Source of the DNA: Clostridia bacterium
Lineage (GTDB): Bacteria > Bacillota > Peptococcia > Peptococcales > SKKY01
Length of the DNA stretch: 22,796 nt
Reading direction: 5' to 3'
Assembly (NCBI GenBank): GCA_007123515.1
Contig: SKKY01000067.1
Location: forward strand, 1-22,796
The notes under the pieces were generated by a model. That model was not told the DNA's origin. It did not search any database and saw only the letters and a program-made list of their open reading frames with translations. Position numbers and translations under genes: made by a program. Shown here piece after piece: positions 1-7,288 of this stretch (position 1 is the first letter of the stretch; the number at the start of each line of letters is the position of its first letter).

Positions 1-339
1 GTCAGCTTTTATATTTTCAATCGTGATGTATACGCCACCGGAGAGCGAATGTTGCACAAAAACCTCACGATCAGGAATCACTTCTTTTGCCGCAGCTAAA
101 AACATTAACACCATACTTCTTTCAAAAATTCTGTTTCCGCAATCACATCTTCTGGTAATAAAGCGCACCCGAGCGTCTTCTTCCAGAACGGTTTTTAGAT
201 TATGAATGATTCCGTCTATTTCATAGGCTACAGGATATATTGTTTTTTCTTCATGAAATTTTCTGGCCAAGTGATCCATATCCGTACCAGCCTTAACTTC
301 ATAATCTATGGTCGTTATTTTTTTATACGTATTATCCAT
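1..339 (-). CDS. Probable nucleoside (uridine-type) kinase with N-terminal TGS/ThrRS-like region, 3' part missing
   Basis: This is the first 113 codons of a gene that continues past the left edge. The start is the ATG at 339, preceded by a GGAGG ribosome binding site. Residues 1-60 look like a TGS-type ubiquitin-fold domain. The following part contains a CDCGNRIFERSM segment and then VFVQHSLSGGVYITI. The last element resembles the HSLS-G-Y motif of the second domain of threonyl-tRNA synthetase. Clostridia and Thermotogae commonly have a nucleoside kinase in which these ThrRS-like domains precede a phosphoribulokinase/uridine-kinase P-loop domain. By family knowledge the missing C-terminal part should carry the Walker A motif. 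The gene lies 23 nt after the lipoprotein gene at 363-974 and is probably co-transcribed with it. A free-standing TGS or ThrRS-fragment protein is the alternative, because the catalytic half is not visible here. Confidence 0.6.
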   Translation of the reverse strand, partial: MDNTYKKITTIDYEVKAGTDMDHLARKFHEEKTIYPVAYEIDGIIHNLKTVLEEDARVRFITRRCDCGNRIFERSMVLMFLAAAKEVIPDREVFVQHSLSGGVYITIENIKAD

Positions 340-362
340 ATATCTGCCTCCGGAAATGTTTT

Positions 363-974
363 TTATTGAAAGCCTGCCACGCTAAAATCACTTAGTACAG
401 AAGAAATCACATAGTCATTCTCTGAGTCTACATATTCCTGTAAAACCATGCCTAAGCCCGGTTTATAAAAACTAAAAGACATCCCCGTACTTCCTGGATA
501 CGTGACCTCAATCATTACACAGTCTGTAAATGTTCCTGCATCGGTCTCTACTTCTTCCGTAAGACTTAGGATCGTATACGTCGCTACACCATCCTCCCAG
601 GTCTGATCAACAGCGATCGGCTCCTGCAGAATTACCTGATCCATAATAGCTTCTGTATCCAGAATATTGATTTCTTCAAAAAAATTTTCTTCGCTGTAAA
701 CCACTTTTGTCCGGCCATCTTCTATTTCATAAATAACCACCATTGTGGTTCCTGGATTAGTCTCTAAAATCTGTGCCCGGTTATCTTCAGCAAACAATAC
801 TTTTCTTTCAAAATCAGCATATTCATTTCCATACCCGTTATATTTCCAGTAATTTCCTTCTTGCAGCGGAAAGAGGTCACTTACGGTTAATGATTCAACC
901 GTATCATTTCCGGAACAACCAAATGAAACAACAAGCAGAAGAGCCAATAACAATATTGTATATTTATTTTTCAT
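363..974 (-). CDS. Putative lipoprotein of unknown function
   Basis: The gene encodes a 203-residue exported protein that I do not recognise as a named family. Residues 1-20 are a lipoprotein-like signal: Lys at 2 and 4, a Leu/Val-rich core and a Cys at 20 in the context VSFGC. That lipobox is slightly atypical because Ser sits at -3. The mature part begins with a short Ser/Thr-Asp/Glu stretch, then FPLQEGNYWKYNGYG, and looks like a beta-rich extracellular domain with few cysteines. Its ribosome binding site (AGAGGGTG) physically overlaps the TAG stop of the upstream PAS-SpoIIE gene at 989, so the two genes are almost certainly in one transcript and probably translationally coupled. A surface sensor or accessory role for the phosphatase is possible but is only inferred from position. 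Confidence 0.8.
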   Translation of the reverse strand: MKNKYTILLLALLLVVSFGCSGNDTVESLTVSDLFPLQEGNYWKYNGYGNEYADFERKVLFAEDNRAQILETNPGTTMVVIYEIEDGRTKVVYSEENFFEEINILDTEAIMDQVILQEPIAVDQTWEDGVATYTILSLTEEVETDAGTFTDCVMIEVTYPGSTGMSFSFYKPGLGMVLQEYVDSENDYVISSVLSDFSVAGFQ

Positions 975-988
975 TTTCTTTTCACCCT

Positions 989-2482
989 CTATTGTTTTTT
1001 ATACTCTATACCTACCCATAATGTATCATCTTTAATATTATCAGGATTTGAAAAATAGTTCTTGATTTTTACTTTTTGACCCGGCAAAGAATCTTTATAA
1101 ATCTTTTCCTCAAAAAGCAATTTCTGTGCATCATCACCAAAACCATCAGTAAAGACATAGAGTCTGTCTCCGGGATTAAAATCATGAACATTCGTATCGA
1201 ACGTAGTCTCTTTAATTTTTCCCCCGACCGGAGGGCCTTTTAGAAGGCTTAACGTAGGACTTCCTTTTCTTTCTATAACGTATTCATTTATTCCTGCACT
1301 TGTAATCGTCACCTTGTTTTTCTCAAAGTCAATCTTAAAACAAATTGCGGCTACATAATCTTCTTCAAAAAGAGGCTGAAACTCCTGATCAATCATATTT
1401 AAAAAGTCTGCAGGCTCTGTTGTTTTGGTAATCACATCATTGATAATCACTTTTACAGCCGAATTTAATAGTGCTGCGGTGACACCATTTCCGTTAGAGT
1501 CCCCTAAAAAGCCCAGTATTTCGGTTTCGCTGATTTTGAAAATATGAAAGAAATCTCCGGACACACTGAATTTCGGGTGATAGATCATTTCAAAATTAAT
1601 TTTGTCCAGATCAGCTGGATATTTTTGCATCCGTACTTTTTGAATCTTTGATGCTTTTTCCATTTCCTTTTTTATCAGACTGATATCTTTGATGATGATC
1701 TGTTTGGCTTTCACACCAAGAAAATCGATCATAGAGCCCATCAGTTCAACACATATGGCCTTTCCATCTTTACGAAGAAGAATCAGTTCTGTTTCTACTT
1801 TTTCAATGTTATGATTTTTCAGAGCCTGCAGGTGTTTGTGAGCCCGGCTCTTGTAATCCTTATGAACAAGATCGATAAAAGGTAACGTTTTTAATTCTTC
1901 TTCCTGGTAGCCAAGGGTTTTAATAATTTCAGTATTAACCATCAGCGTTTTCCCGGCTTTTATGATCGCTATCCCATACGGAGCGTTTTCATAGAGTTTT
2001 CTATAGCTTTTTTCCTGCATCTGAAGCTGTTTTTCAAAAATTTTCTGTTTCGTTACGTCTCTCATTTTTACAATAATCAGATCAACTTCATCGTTTTCAT
2101 CAAGAACCGGCTTATAGAAAAATTCCATGTAACGGCCAAGTTCATCGGCAAAGGTCTCAATAAATGTTTCTTGTTTAGTTTCAAGCACTTTATCCATTGC
2201 ACAAGTATTGCATTTTTCTTCACTGCCAAGGACTTGATAGCAGGATAACTCTTTTACTTCTTCTCTTGTTTTTCCAAAAAAATCGTAACCATGGTTGTTA
2301 AAAAAAGCGAAGGTATAGTTTGGACGCATCACACCGATAACCTCTGGGATGCTTTGCAGTATTTCTTCCATCAGAGTGATATGATCAATAAGGCCTTTTT
2401 TAATTGCTTCGGCTTCCTGAACGTTTCCATTGGTATTTTTCAATAACTCTTCAATCCGCTCTACTTGTTTTTCAACAGACAT
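989..2482 (-). CDS. PAS-PAS-SpoIIE (PP2C-type) serine phosphatase
   Basis: This is a cytoplasmic sensor phosphatase of 497 residues with no membrane segment. A short N-terminal helix (1-40) is followed by PAS domain 1 (about 41-148) and PAS domain 2 (about 158-272). The C-terminal SpoIIE/PP2C domain spans about 285-495. PAS 1 contains Cys81, Cys91 and Cys94 (C-x9-C-x2-C), a possible metal or redox site. Phosphatase landmarks are SGDFF with Asp310, GFLGDSNGNG with Asp328, FTDGFGDD with Asp446, and KDDTLW with Asp485/486. All the metal-binding acidic positions I expect are present, so the enzyme should be active. The usual GDVSGHG loop is altered to GDSNGNG. Family members dephosphorylate anti-sigma-factor antagonists (RsbV/SpoIIAA type), but no such partner is in this window. 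The ATG at 2482 has an AAAGGAG site 7 nt upstream. Confidence 0.9.
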   Translation of the reverse strand: MSVEKQVERIEELLKNTNGNVQEAEAIKKGLIDHITLMEEILQSIPEVIGVMRPNYTFAFFNNHGYDFFGKTREEVKELSCYQVLGSEEKCNTCAMDKVLETKQETFIETFADELGRYMEFFYKPVLDENDEVDLIIVKMRDVTKQKIFEKQLQMQEKSYRKLYENAPYGIAIIKAGKTLMVNTEIIKTLGYQEEELKTLPFIDLVHKDYKSRAHKHLQALKNHNIEKVETELILLRKDGKAICVELMGSMIDFLGVKAKQIIIKDISLIKKEMEKASKIQKVRMQKYPADLDKINFEMIYHPKFSVSGDFFHIFKISETEILGFLGDSNGNGVTAALLNSAVKVIINDVITKTTEPADFLNMIDQEFQPLFEEDYVAAICFKIDFEKNKVTITSAGINEYVIERKGSPTLSLLKGPPVGGKIKETTFDTNVHDFNPGDRLYVFTDGFGDDAQKLLFEEKIYKDSLPGQKVKIKNYFSNPDNIKDDTLWVGIEYKKQ

Positions 2483-2541
2483 AGGAAACTCCTTTATAAA
2501 TGGAATGGTTGATCATCTCTTGCATTTTTTTACTAGTTCCT

Positions 2542-2547
2542 ATTATA
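2542..2547 (-). promoter_or_regulatory. Possible -10 element for the PAS-SpoIIE operon
   Basis: On the minus strand a perfect TATAAT lies in a very A+T-rich stretch about 60 nt upstream of the start codon at 2482. No good -35 hexamer sits at 16-18 nt; TATTCT is the best available at 17 nt. It is placed sensibly between the hpt terminator and the gene, but the call rests on one hexamer in AT-rich DNA. Confidence 0.4.
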
Positions 2548-2600
2548 ATACATTTTATTTTTAAAGAATAGAAGAAATGCTCTTTTTGAATTGTAACATA

Positions 2601-2638
2601 AATGAAAACAACCCGGCTACGCCCGGTTGTTTTCATTT
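2601..2638 (-). terminator. Hairpin terminator after hpt
   Basis: AATGAAAACAACC is the exact reverse complement of GGTTGTTTTCATT. This gives a 13-bp stem extended inward across one C-C mismatch by three G/C pairs, with a three-base loop. The A-rich and T-rich arms make it workable in both orientations. It starts at the hpt stop codon (TAA at 2637-2639) and precedes the next transcription unit. The U tract is carried mostly within the stem, so efficiency is uncertain. Confidence 0.7.
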
Positions 2639-3158
2639 ATTCACTATATATTCCGATGTAACTTAAATTCCGATATTTTTCAGCGTAATCAAGTCCATAT
2701 CCAACCACAAATTCATCTGGAATATTATATCCGACATACTCTGGTATAATATCGACTTTTCTTCTTTCGTTTTTATTTAACAGTGTGCAAATTTTTATGC
2801 TGTTTGCCTTTCTACTGGATAAATTCCCTAATAAATACTTAAGGGTTAAGCCTGAGTCAATGATATCTTCAAGAATCAGAACTTCTTTTCCTTCCACAGA
2901 ATGATCAAGATCTTTTAGTATTTTTACAATGCCCGAAGAGTCTGTTGAGTCTCCGTAACTAGAAACCGCCATAAAATCAATGGCTAAGGGAAGTTTAATT
3001 TCTCTGATTAAATCTGCAGCAAACAAAATCGACCCTTTTAATATACAAATACACAACAAATCTTTTCCTTCATAATCTTTAGTAATCTGCTCTCCGAGCT
3101 CTTTTACTTTTACACGAATTTCCTCTTCGCTGATTAATACCTTTGTAATATTATCCAT
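2637..3158 (-). CDS. hpt: Hypoxanthine phosphoribosyltransferase
   Basis: The enzyme salvages hypoxanthine (and usually guanine) by transferring the phosphoribosyl group of PRPP, giving IMP or GMP and pyrophosphate in the cytosol. The 173-residue length is typical of bacterial HPRT. Visible motifs are LKGS at 40-43 (pyrophosphate loop), SSYGDSTDSSG at 66-76 (mobile catalytic loop) and VLILEDIIDSGLT at 93-105 (PRPP-binding motif). The purine-binding C-terminal segment is DEFVVGYGLDYAEKYRNL at 148-165. The ATG at 3158 has a GGAGGA site 5 nt upstream. The gene has its own promoter (3197-3225) and a hairpin directly after its stop, so it appears to be transcribed alone, although read-through from the protease gene upstream is possible. 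The assignment is secure; strict preference for hypoxanthine over guanine cannot be read from sequence. Confidence 0.96.
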   Translation of the reverse strand: MDNITKVLISEEEIRVKVKELGEQITKDYEGKDLLCICILKGSILFAADLIREIKLPLAIDFMAVSSYGDSTDSSGIVKILKDLDHSVEGKEVLILEDIIDSGLTLKYLLGNLSSRKANSIKICTLLNKNERRKVDIIPEYVGYNIPDEFVVGYGLDYAEKYRNLSYIGIYSE

Positions 3159-3196
3159 AAATCCTCCATCACATATCTTTAGTGTTTTCCTAAGAG

Positions 3197-3225
3197 ATTG
3201 TACACCGTAGACAAAATTTCTTCAA
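3197..3225 (-). promoter_or_regulatory. Predicted sigma-A-type promoter of hpt
   Basis: On the minus strand TTGAAG (3220-3225) and TACAAT (3197-3202) are separated by exactly 17 nt. TACAAT matches five of six consensus bases; TTGAAG matches the TTGA core. The implied start of transcription near 3190 gives a leader of about 30 nt containing the GGAGGA site of hpt. It is the best two-element promoter in this part of the window. Confidence 0.65.
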
Positions 3226-3234
3226 CAAAAAATC

Positions 3235-4356
3235 TTATTGCAATTCACTGTGAATCCGAATGTAATTTAACACATCCGTGTTAGAAACAATCCCTAGAAG
3301 TTTATCATCCTCCATAACAAGAATTCTTCCCAGACCATTTTTAGATAATTTGTTCAGGCTGCTGGTAACGGTACAGTCTGGTGAAATTTCCATATCATCC
3401 GTTAAGGGCCTGGCAATTTCTGTAACCAATGTTTCCTGCCAGCGATCTCTGGGAATTGATTTAATATCGTTAACACTTACTACTCCGAAAATTTCATCCA
3501 TTCTTCTTACCGGAAAACTGGCAAACTTATAAACATAGAAGTACTCATCCACCAGCTCCTGTAGCGTCTTATGATATTCAACAACGATAACATCGGTAGT
3601 CATAAATTCTTTAATTTTTATTTTCTTAAAGATATCGGTAACCATCGTTTGCTGATAGCTTGCCTGTGATGCCTGGTTAATAAACCAACCAATAAAAATA
3701 AACCAAACGCCACCAACAATATCACCACTTAAGGCTATGAAGATTCCGCTAAACATCAGGAAGTAACCAAAAAAACCACCCATATTTGATGCAATTTTTG
3801 TGGCTAATCGAAGGTTCCCTTTATAATGCCAGATGATCGCCCGCAATATTCTGCCTCCATCAAGCGGAAAGGCTGGTACTAGGTTGAAAATAGCCAGCAC
3901 TAAATTGACGGTTGCCAGATAAGTCAGCGGGACAATTAGGTATTCCGATGCACCTGATGCCGTTGCCAGAGAGGCCAGTGCTGAAAAAAACAAGCTTAAA
4001 AAAAGACTCATTGCCGGGCCGGCAATCGCTATTTTAAATTCTTTAATCGGTTCATCCGGTTCCGTTTCAATCTGAGCCACACCACCAAAGATAAACAAGG
4101 TTATCCGTTTAACTTCTATTCCGTTTTTTATGGCGACCAGGGAATGAGACAATTCATGTAGCAACACAGAAACGAAAAGCATAATAGCCATTAAGGCACC
4201 AATAATCCAATAAAGGGTCGGGTCCCAATCAGGATAATTTAAAGGGAAAAAACTTGTTGCTAGCATCACGGTAATTAATGTAAAAATAATTAGCCAACTG
4301 ACATTTACTTCTATTGCTATGCCTCTGATCGTTCCAATTTTAACGGATCCTCTCAT
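3235..4356 (-). CDS. Site-2-type (M50) intramembrane metalloprotease with C-terminal CBS pair
   Basis: This polytopic membrane protease of 373 residues belongs to the SpoIVFB/YwhC-like M50 branch. With the start at ATG 4356, the zinc motif HELSH is at 67-71 (His67, Glu68, His71). The second motif NLVPAFPLDGG ends with the third zinc ligand Asp166. About six hydrophobic segments occupy residues 20-225. Two CBS domains follow at about 250-308 and 313-370; such pairs commonly bind adenine nucleotides. Family members cut membrane-embedded anti-sigma factors or pro-proteins, but no substrate is visible here. A GTG two codons upstream (4362) is in frame, but the AAAGGATG site is only 3 nt from it and about 7-10 nt from the ATG, so the ATG is preferred. 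The gene lies between the SGNH hydrolase and hpt; no clear terminator follows it. Confidence 0.9.
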   Translation of the reverse strand: MRGSVKIGTIRGIAIEVNVSWLIIFTLITVMLATSFFPLNYPDWDPTLYWIIGALMAIMLFVSVLLHELSHSLVAIKNGIEVKRITLFIFGGVAQIETEPDEPIKEFKIAIAGPAMSLFLSLFFSALASLATASGASEYLIVPLTYLATVNLVLAIFNLVPAFPLDGGRILRAIIWHYKGNLRLATKIASNMGGFFGYFLMFSGIFIALSGDIVGGVWFIFIGWFINQASQASYQQTMVTDIFKKIKIKEFMTTDVIVVEYHKTLQELVDEYFYVYKFASFPVRRMDEIFGVVSVNDIKSIPRDRWQETLVTEIARPLTDDMEISPDCTVTSSLNKLSKNGLGRILVMEDDKLLGIVSNTDVLNYIRIHSELQ

Positions 4357-4434
4357 ATTCACTCATCCTTTAATCAATATTCTTATTACACTTATAAACA
4401 TATTCACGATTTTTTATTCAAAGTTCTGATTATT

Positions 4435-5241
4435 TCAAAAAAGATCGGCAATTCTGTCTGAAAGCACCCGATAACCCATTTGAGTCGGATGGATCAGATC
4501 AAAAGACAGGTACTCCGCGGAATTCCATTTAAACAAATCATAAGTCGGCAAAAATAAAGACATCGGGTCTTGTTCCATAAACAGCTGGGTTTGATAATTC
4601 CAGTCAAAAAGAATATCAAGCTGCAAGTCTCTTGGAAGATAATCACTGATTTCTTCGGCTTCAAAAGGATTAAATAATCCAATCAAAATAATCCTGGTAT
4701 CCTGATTCCTGTTTCTGATATAGTCACGAACTTCTTGTAGCTGTTCAAGATATTGACTAAGGATCTCACGGTATTCCATCGAATTAGGTGTGATCTCTTC
4801 TCCCTGTAACGCTAAAAAGGCAACCCTTCGTAAATCATTTCCTCCGATGGAAAGAATAATGACCTCCGCATTCTGTAACGGTTCTTCTAGATCCGGACGA
4901 CTGATCATCCCATAGAGTTCGGAGGATACCAGCCCGTCTGCTCCGAGATTTAACACTTCCGTCGGTCTCTGATTGATCTCTTCCGGAAAAGAAATGGCCA
5001 AGCCAAGCCCACTTTGATCTCCTCTGCCACGGGCAATCGAATCACCGGCGATCATAATCAGATAGCTATCATCAATGCCCTTATTTTCTCTGTCGATCTC
5101 TGTCTGCTGTAAAGGATCGGGCTCTATTTGACTGGCGCCTTCCCTTGGGGCATACTCGTATACATTCATCATACCATATGCAATCCATACGGCCGTTATC
5201 AAAACAATAAAAAGTATAAATTTCCATACATATTTAATCAT
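4435..5241 (-). CDS. Membrane-anchored SGNH/GDSL-family hydrolase
   Basis: This predicted extracytoplasmic esterase or lipase-like hydrolase has 268 residues and one N-terminal membrane anchor (about 3-25, after MIKYVWK). The SGNH blocks are all present. Block I is IAGDSIARG with nucleophile Ser68, block II is LNLGADG, block III is SIGGND with Asn135, and block V is DLIHP with Asp248 and His251. Substrates of this superfamily include acyl esters, lysophospholipids and O-acetylated cell-wall sugars; which one applies here is not evident. The ATG at 5241 is chosen because AAAGGAAG lies 6-7 nt upstream and directly follows the TAG of the permease gene. A start nine codons further upstream would bury that site. 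The 13-nt gap to the ABC permease gene implies one operon, so the hydrolase may act on the exported compound or on the envelope. Confidence 0.88.
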   Translation of the reverse strand: MIKYVWKFILFIVLITAVWIAYGMMNVYEYAPREGASQIEPDPLQQTEIDRENKGIDDSYLIMIAGDSIARGRGDQSGLGLAISFPEEINQRPTEVLNLGADGLVSSELYGMISRPDLEEPLQNAEVIILSIGGNDLRRVAFLALQGEEITPNSMEYREILSQYLEQLQEVRDYIRNRNQDTRIILIGLFNPFEAEEISDYLPRDLQLDILFDWNYQTQLFMEQDPMSLFLPTYDLFKWNSAEYLSFDLIHPTQMGYRVLSDRIADLF

Positions 5242-5254
5242 GATTACTTCCTTT

Positions 5255-6256
5255 CTAGGCAAGAACATCCTGTCTGATAAAAGCCATATAGCTGATAAAC
5301 AAAGCTACACTTCCCCAGGCAGCTAAAATCATCAGCGAAAAACCAAGAGTTAAACCGGCAGGCTGAATGTTCCCCGAGAGATAGCTAATCAGATTGAGAT
5401 GAACAACAAAAAAATATTTGATAGCTGGCCAGTCATTAATAAAAAAGCTTAAAATACTGCCGGCAATCAGTGCCGCCATCATCAGTCCTATGGTTATGCC
5501 GGTATTTCTGGATAAAACAGACAGCATCATCGTTAAAAAGCCAACGATGACCGCTACATACCAAGCTAGAGCATAGATCATCGTAATATAGAGCCACTGA
5601 GGAACACTGGTTACCTGATCATAGCCAAGCCTGCCTTCAATAATAGTAAACCCGGTTGTTACCGGTGCTCCCCACCCGCCTTGTCCGAAGACCAGAGTGG
5701 ATAACAGCGCCGATATGAAAAAGATAATCGCCATGAGTAGTGTAACAAGAATGATCATTTCCAGCATTTTGGCTGTCAGTATTTTCCAGCGTGAAACCGG
5801 ACGAGTCAGAAGTAATTTAATGGTCTTACCTGAAAACTCTCCGGATACCAAATCGCTGACTAAAATCATAACCAGCAAGGGTAAAAAAAGAAGGATCGAT
5901 TGCTCCATAAACATTCTTGTAAACGTGGCACTGCCGGTTACACTCGGATTAATGTCATTCTCGAGATAATACTGATATTGCTCTATTTCCAAAGATAAGC
6001 GCCGGCTGCGTTCTTCTGTAAGATAGGGATTTTCAAGTCTTCTTTCATGATCCAGCAATTGTTGTTCTGTAAAAAGTCTCCAGTCCTCTGCATATTCTGT
6101 ACCGAGTCTTTCTGCAATTCTTTCGTTAACTCGCTGAGAACGATAATACTCGCCATAAGCAAAAAGAGAGACCAATATCGCAACAGTAATGATGATCACG
6201 ACAATCCTTTTTTTGTGAATCACTTTAAGAATTTCATTCTCTACTAATTTGTGCAT
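5255..6256 (-). CDS. ABC-2-type transporter permease
   Basis: This is a membrane subunit of 333 residues for the ATPase encoded immediately upstream. It has one membrane helix near residues 16-36, then a charged, probably helical external segment of about 80 residues (about 37-117, rich in Glu, Arg and Gln). Roughly five more membrane helices follow. The segment SDLVSGEFSGKTIKLLLTRP after the second helix is the characteristic ABC-2 coupling region, as in the BcrB/NatB-like permeases. The start at ATG 6256 is preferred over ATG 6262, since GGAGG lies 6 nt before 6256 and touches 6262. The gene overlaps the ATPase gene by 23 nt, so translation is coupled. The pair is an exporter by family; antibiotic, ion or lipid cargo cannot be told from sequence. 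Confidence 0.9.
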   Translation of the reverse strand: MHKLVENEILKVIHKKRIVVIIITVAILVSLFAYGEYYRSQRVNERIAERLGTEYAEDWRLFTEQQLLDHERRLENPYLTEERSRRLSLEIEQYQYYLENDINPSVTGSATFTRMFMEQSILLFLPLLVMILVSDLVSGEFSGKTIKLLLTRPVSRWKILTAKMLEMIILVTLLMAIIFFISALLSTLVFGQGGWGAPVTTGFTIIEGRLGYDQVTSVPQWLYITMIYALAWYVAVIVGFLTMMLSVLSRNTGITIGLMMAALIAGSILSFFINDWPAIKYFFVVHLNLISYLSGNIQPAGLTLGFSLMILAAWGSVALFISYMAFIRQDVLA

Positions 6257-7157
6257 AACCATCCTCCGTTACTTCCAGGAAAAGATCTTCAAGATTCCTT
6301 TGTTCTTTGTACACGTACTCTATCTTTATATTCTCTTTAATCAACCTCTTATTTATTTCCGCTACGCTTTCTTTACCCAGTACAGCCGATACGGACGTAT
6401 CATTTAGAATCTTTGCAGACAACTCGTAATCTTTTTGCAGCATCTCCGCGGCCGCCTCCGGACGATCAACAGTCCAAACATGGACACAGTCAGTGAGCAG
6501 GGTATGAATGTCACCGGTCTGGATTAGTTTCCCGTGGTTAATCATGGCTACCCGATCACACATAAGCTGCATTTCTGAAAGAATATGACTCGAAACAAAT
6601 ACGGCCATATTCTTTTGCCTGGCCAGAGACTTAATCAGTTCTCTAAACTCATGAATGCCAGAAGGATCCAGGCCATTTGTCGGTTCATCGAGTATCAAAA
6701 GTTTAGGGTCACCCAGTAAAGCCTGAGCCAGTCCTAATCTCTGTTTCATTCCGGTGGAATATACCTCAACAGGGTCATCGATTCTTTTTTCCATCCTAAC
6801 AAGCCTTATGACTTCATTGATTTTCTCCTCGGTCACATTCTCAAGCATATTCGCAAAATGGCGAAGATTATCTCTGCCGGACATAAAAGTATACAAATCC
6901 GGATATTCAATAATACAACCAACCTGCTTCATGGCTTTTTCAAAATTTTTTCTGATATCAAATCCGCAAATTGTTACCTCGCCGGATGTCGGCCTGATTA
7001 AACCAACTAACATTCGAATGGTTGTAGTCTTCCCGGCTCCGTTTGGTCCTAAAAAACCAAACACTTCACCGCCCTTTATTGTAAAACTAATATCTTCCAC
7101 AATTTTATGTTTACCAATGGTTTTATTTAATCCGATCGCTTCAAGAACTATGCTCAT
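6234..7157 (-). CDS. ABC transporter ATP-binding protein (ABC-2 export type)
   Basis: This is a cytosolic ATPase of 307 residues that powers the permease encoded next to it. All functional motifs are intact: Walker A GPNGAGKT at 37-44, signature STGMKQR at 134-140, Walker B LLILDEP at 153-159 and the H-loop His191 in SSHILSE. After the ATPase core (about 3-215) comes a C-terminal extension of about 90 residues, typical of the BcrA/drug-export subfamily. That subfamily includes bacitracin, lantibiotic and sodium exporters, and no narrower call is justified. I prefer ATG 7157, with a GGGAAGTG-like site about 9 nt upstream. A GTG at 7169 is the in-frame alternative and would add four residues. 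It is the first gene of a unit with the permease and the SGNH hydrolase, and it is separated from the diguanylate cyclase by a strong terminator. Confidence 0.93.
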   Translation of the reverse strand: MSIVLEAIGLNKTIGKHKIVEDISFTIKGGEVFGFLGPNGAGKTTTIRMLVGLIRPTSGEVTICGFDIRKNFEKAMKQVGCIIEYPDLYTFMSGRDNLRHFANMLENVTEEKINEVIRLVRMEKRIDDPVEVYSTGMKQRLGLAQALLGDPKLLILDEPTNGLDPSGIHEFRELIKSLARQKNMAVFVSSHILSEMQLMCDRVAMINHGKLIQTGDIHTLLTDCVHVWTVDRPEAAAEMLQKDYELSAKILNDTSVSAVLGKESVAEINKRLIKENIKIEYVYKEQRNLEDLFLEVTEDGYAQISRE

Positions 7158-7192
7158 AATGATTTCCACTTCCCGTCTATGTTCATATCAAA

Positions 7193-7219
7193 TTTATACC
7201 CATCATAAACATCTTGTAA
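7193..7219 (-). promoter_or_regulatory. Weak candidate promoter for the ABC exporter operon
   Basis: On the minus strand TTACAA (7214-7219) and TATAAA (7193-7198) flank a 15-nt spacer, which is shorter than ideal. It sits between the terminator at 7233-7273 and the ATPase start at 7157, where a promoter is needed because the preceding unit is terminated. The match is modest. Confidence 0.3.
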
Positions 7220-7232
7220 CCTTCCCGGCAGC

Positions 7233-7273
7233 AAAAAAACACAAGGCATCAGTTAATTGCCTGACGCCTTGTG
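7233..7273 (-). terminator. Strong intrinsic terminator after the diguanylate cyclase
   Basis: On the minus strand CACAAGGCGTCAG (7261-7273) pairs with CTGATGCCTTGTG (7240-7252) through 13 consecutive pairs including one G-U, around an eight-base loop, followed at once by seven T residues (7233-7239). It begins 15 nt after the TGA of the cyclase gene. This is a textbook intrinsic terminator and the clearest operon boundary in the window. Confidence 0.95.
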
Positions 7274-7288
7274 CTAATATTCCTCTGA

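Noticed and set aside
6234..7157. Naming the ABC pair as a bacitracin resistance transporter
   Set aside because: BcrA-like features are shared by many exporters, and no two-component system or undecaprenyl-related gene is adjacent.
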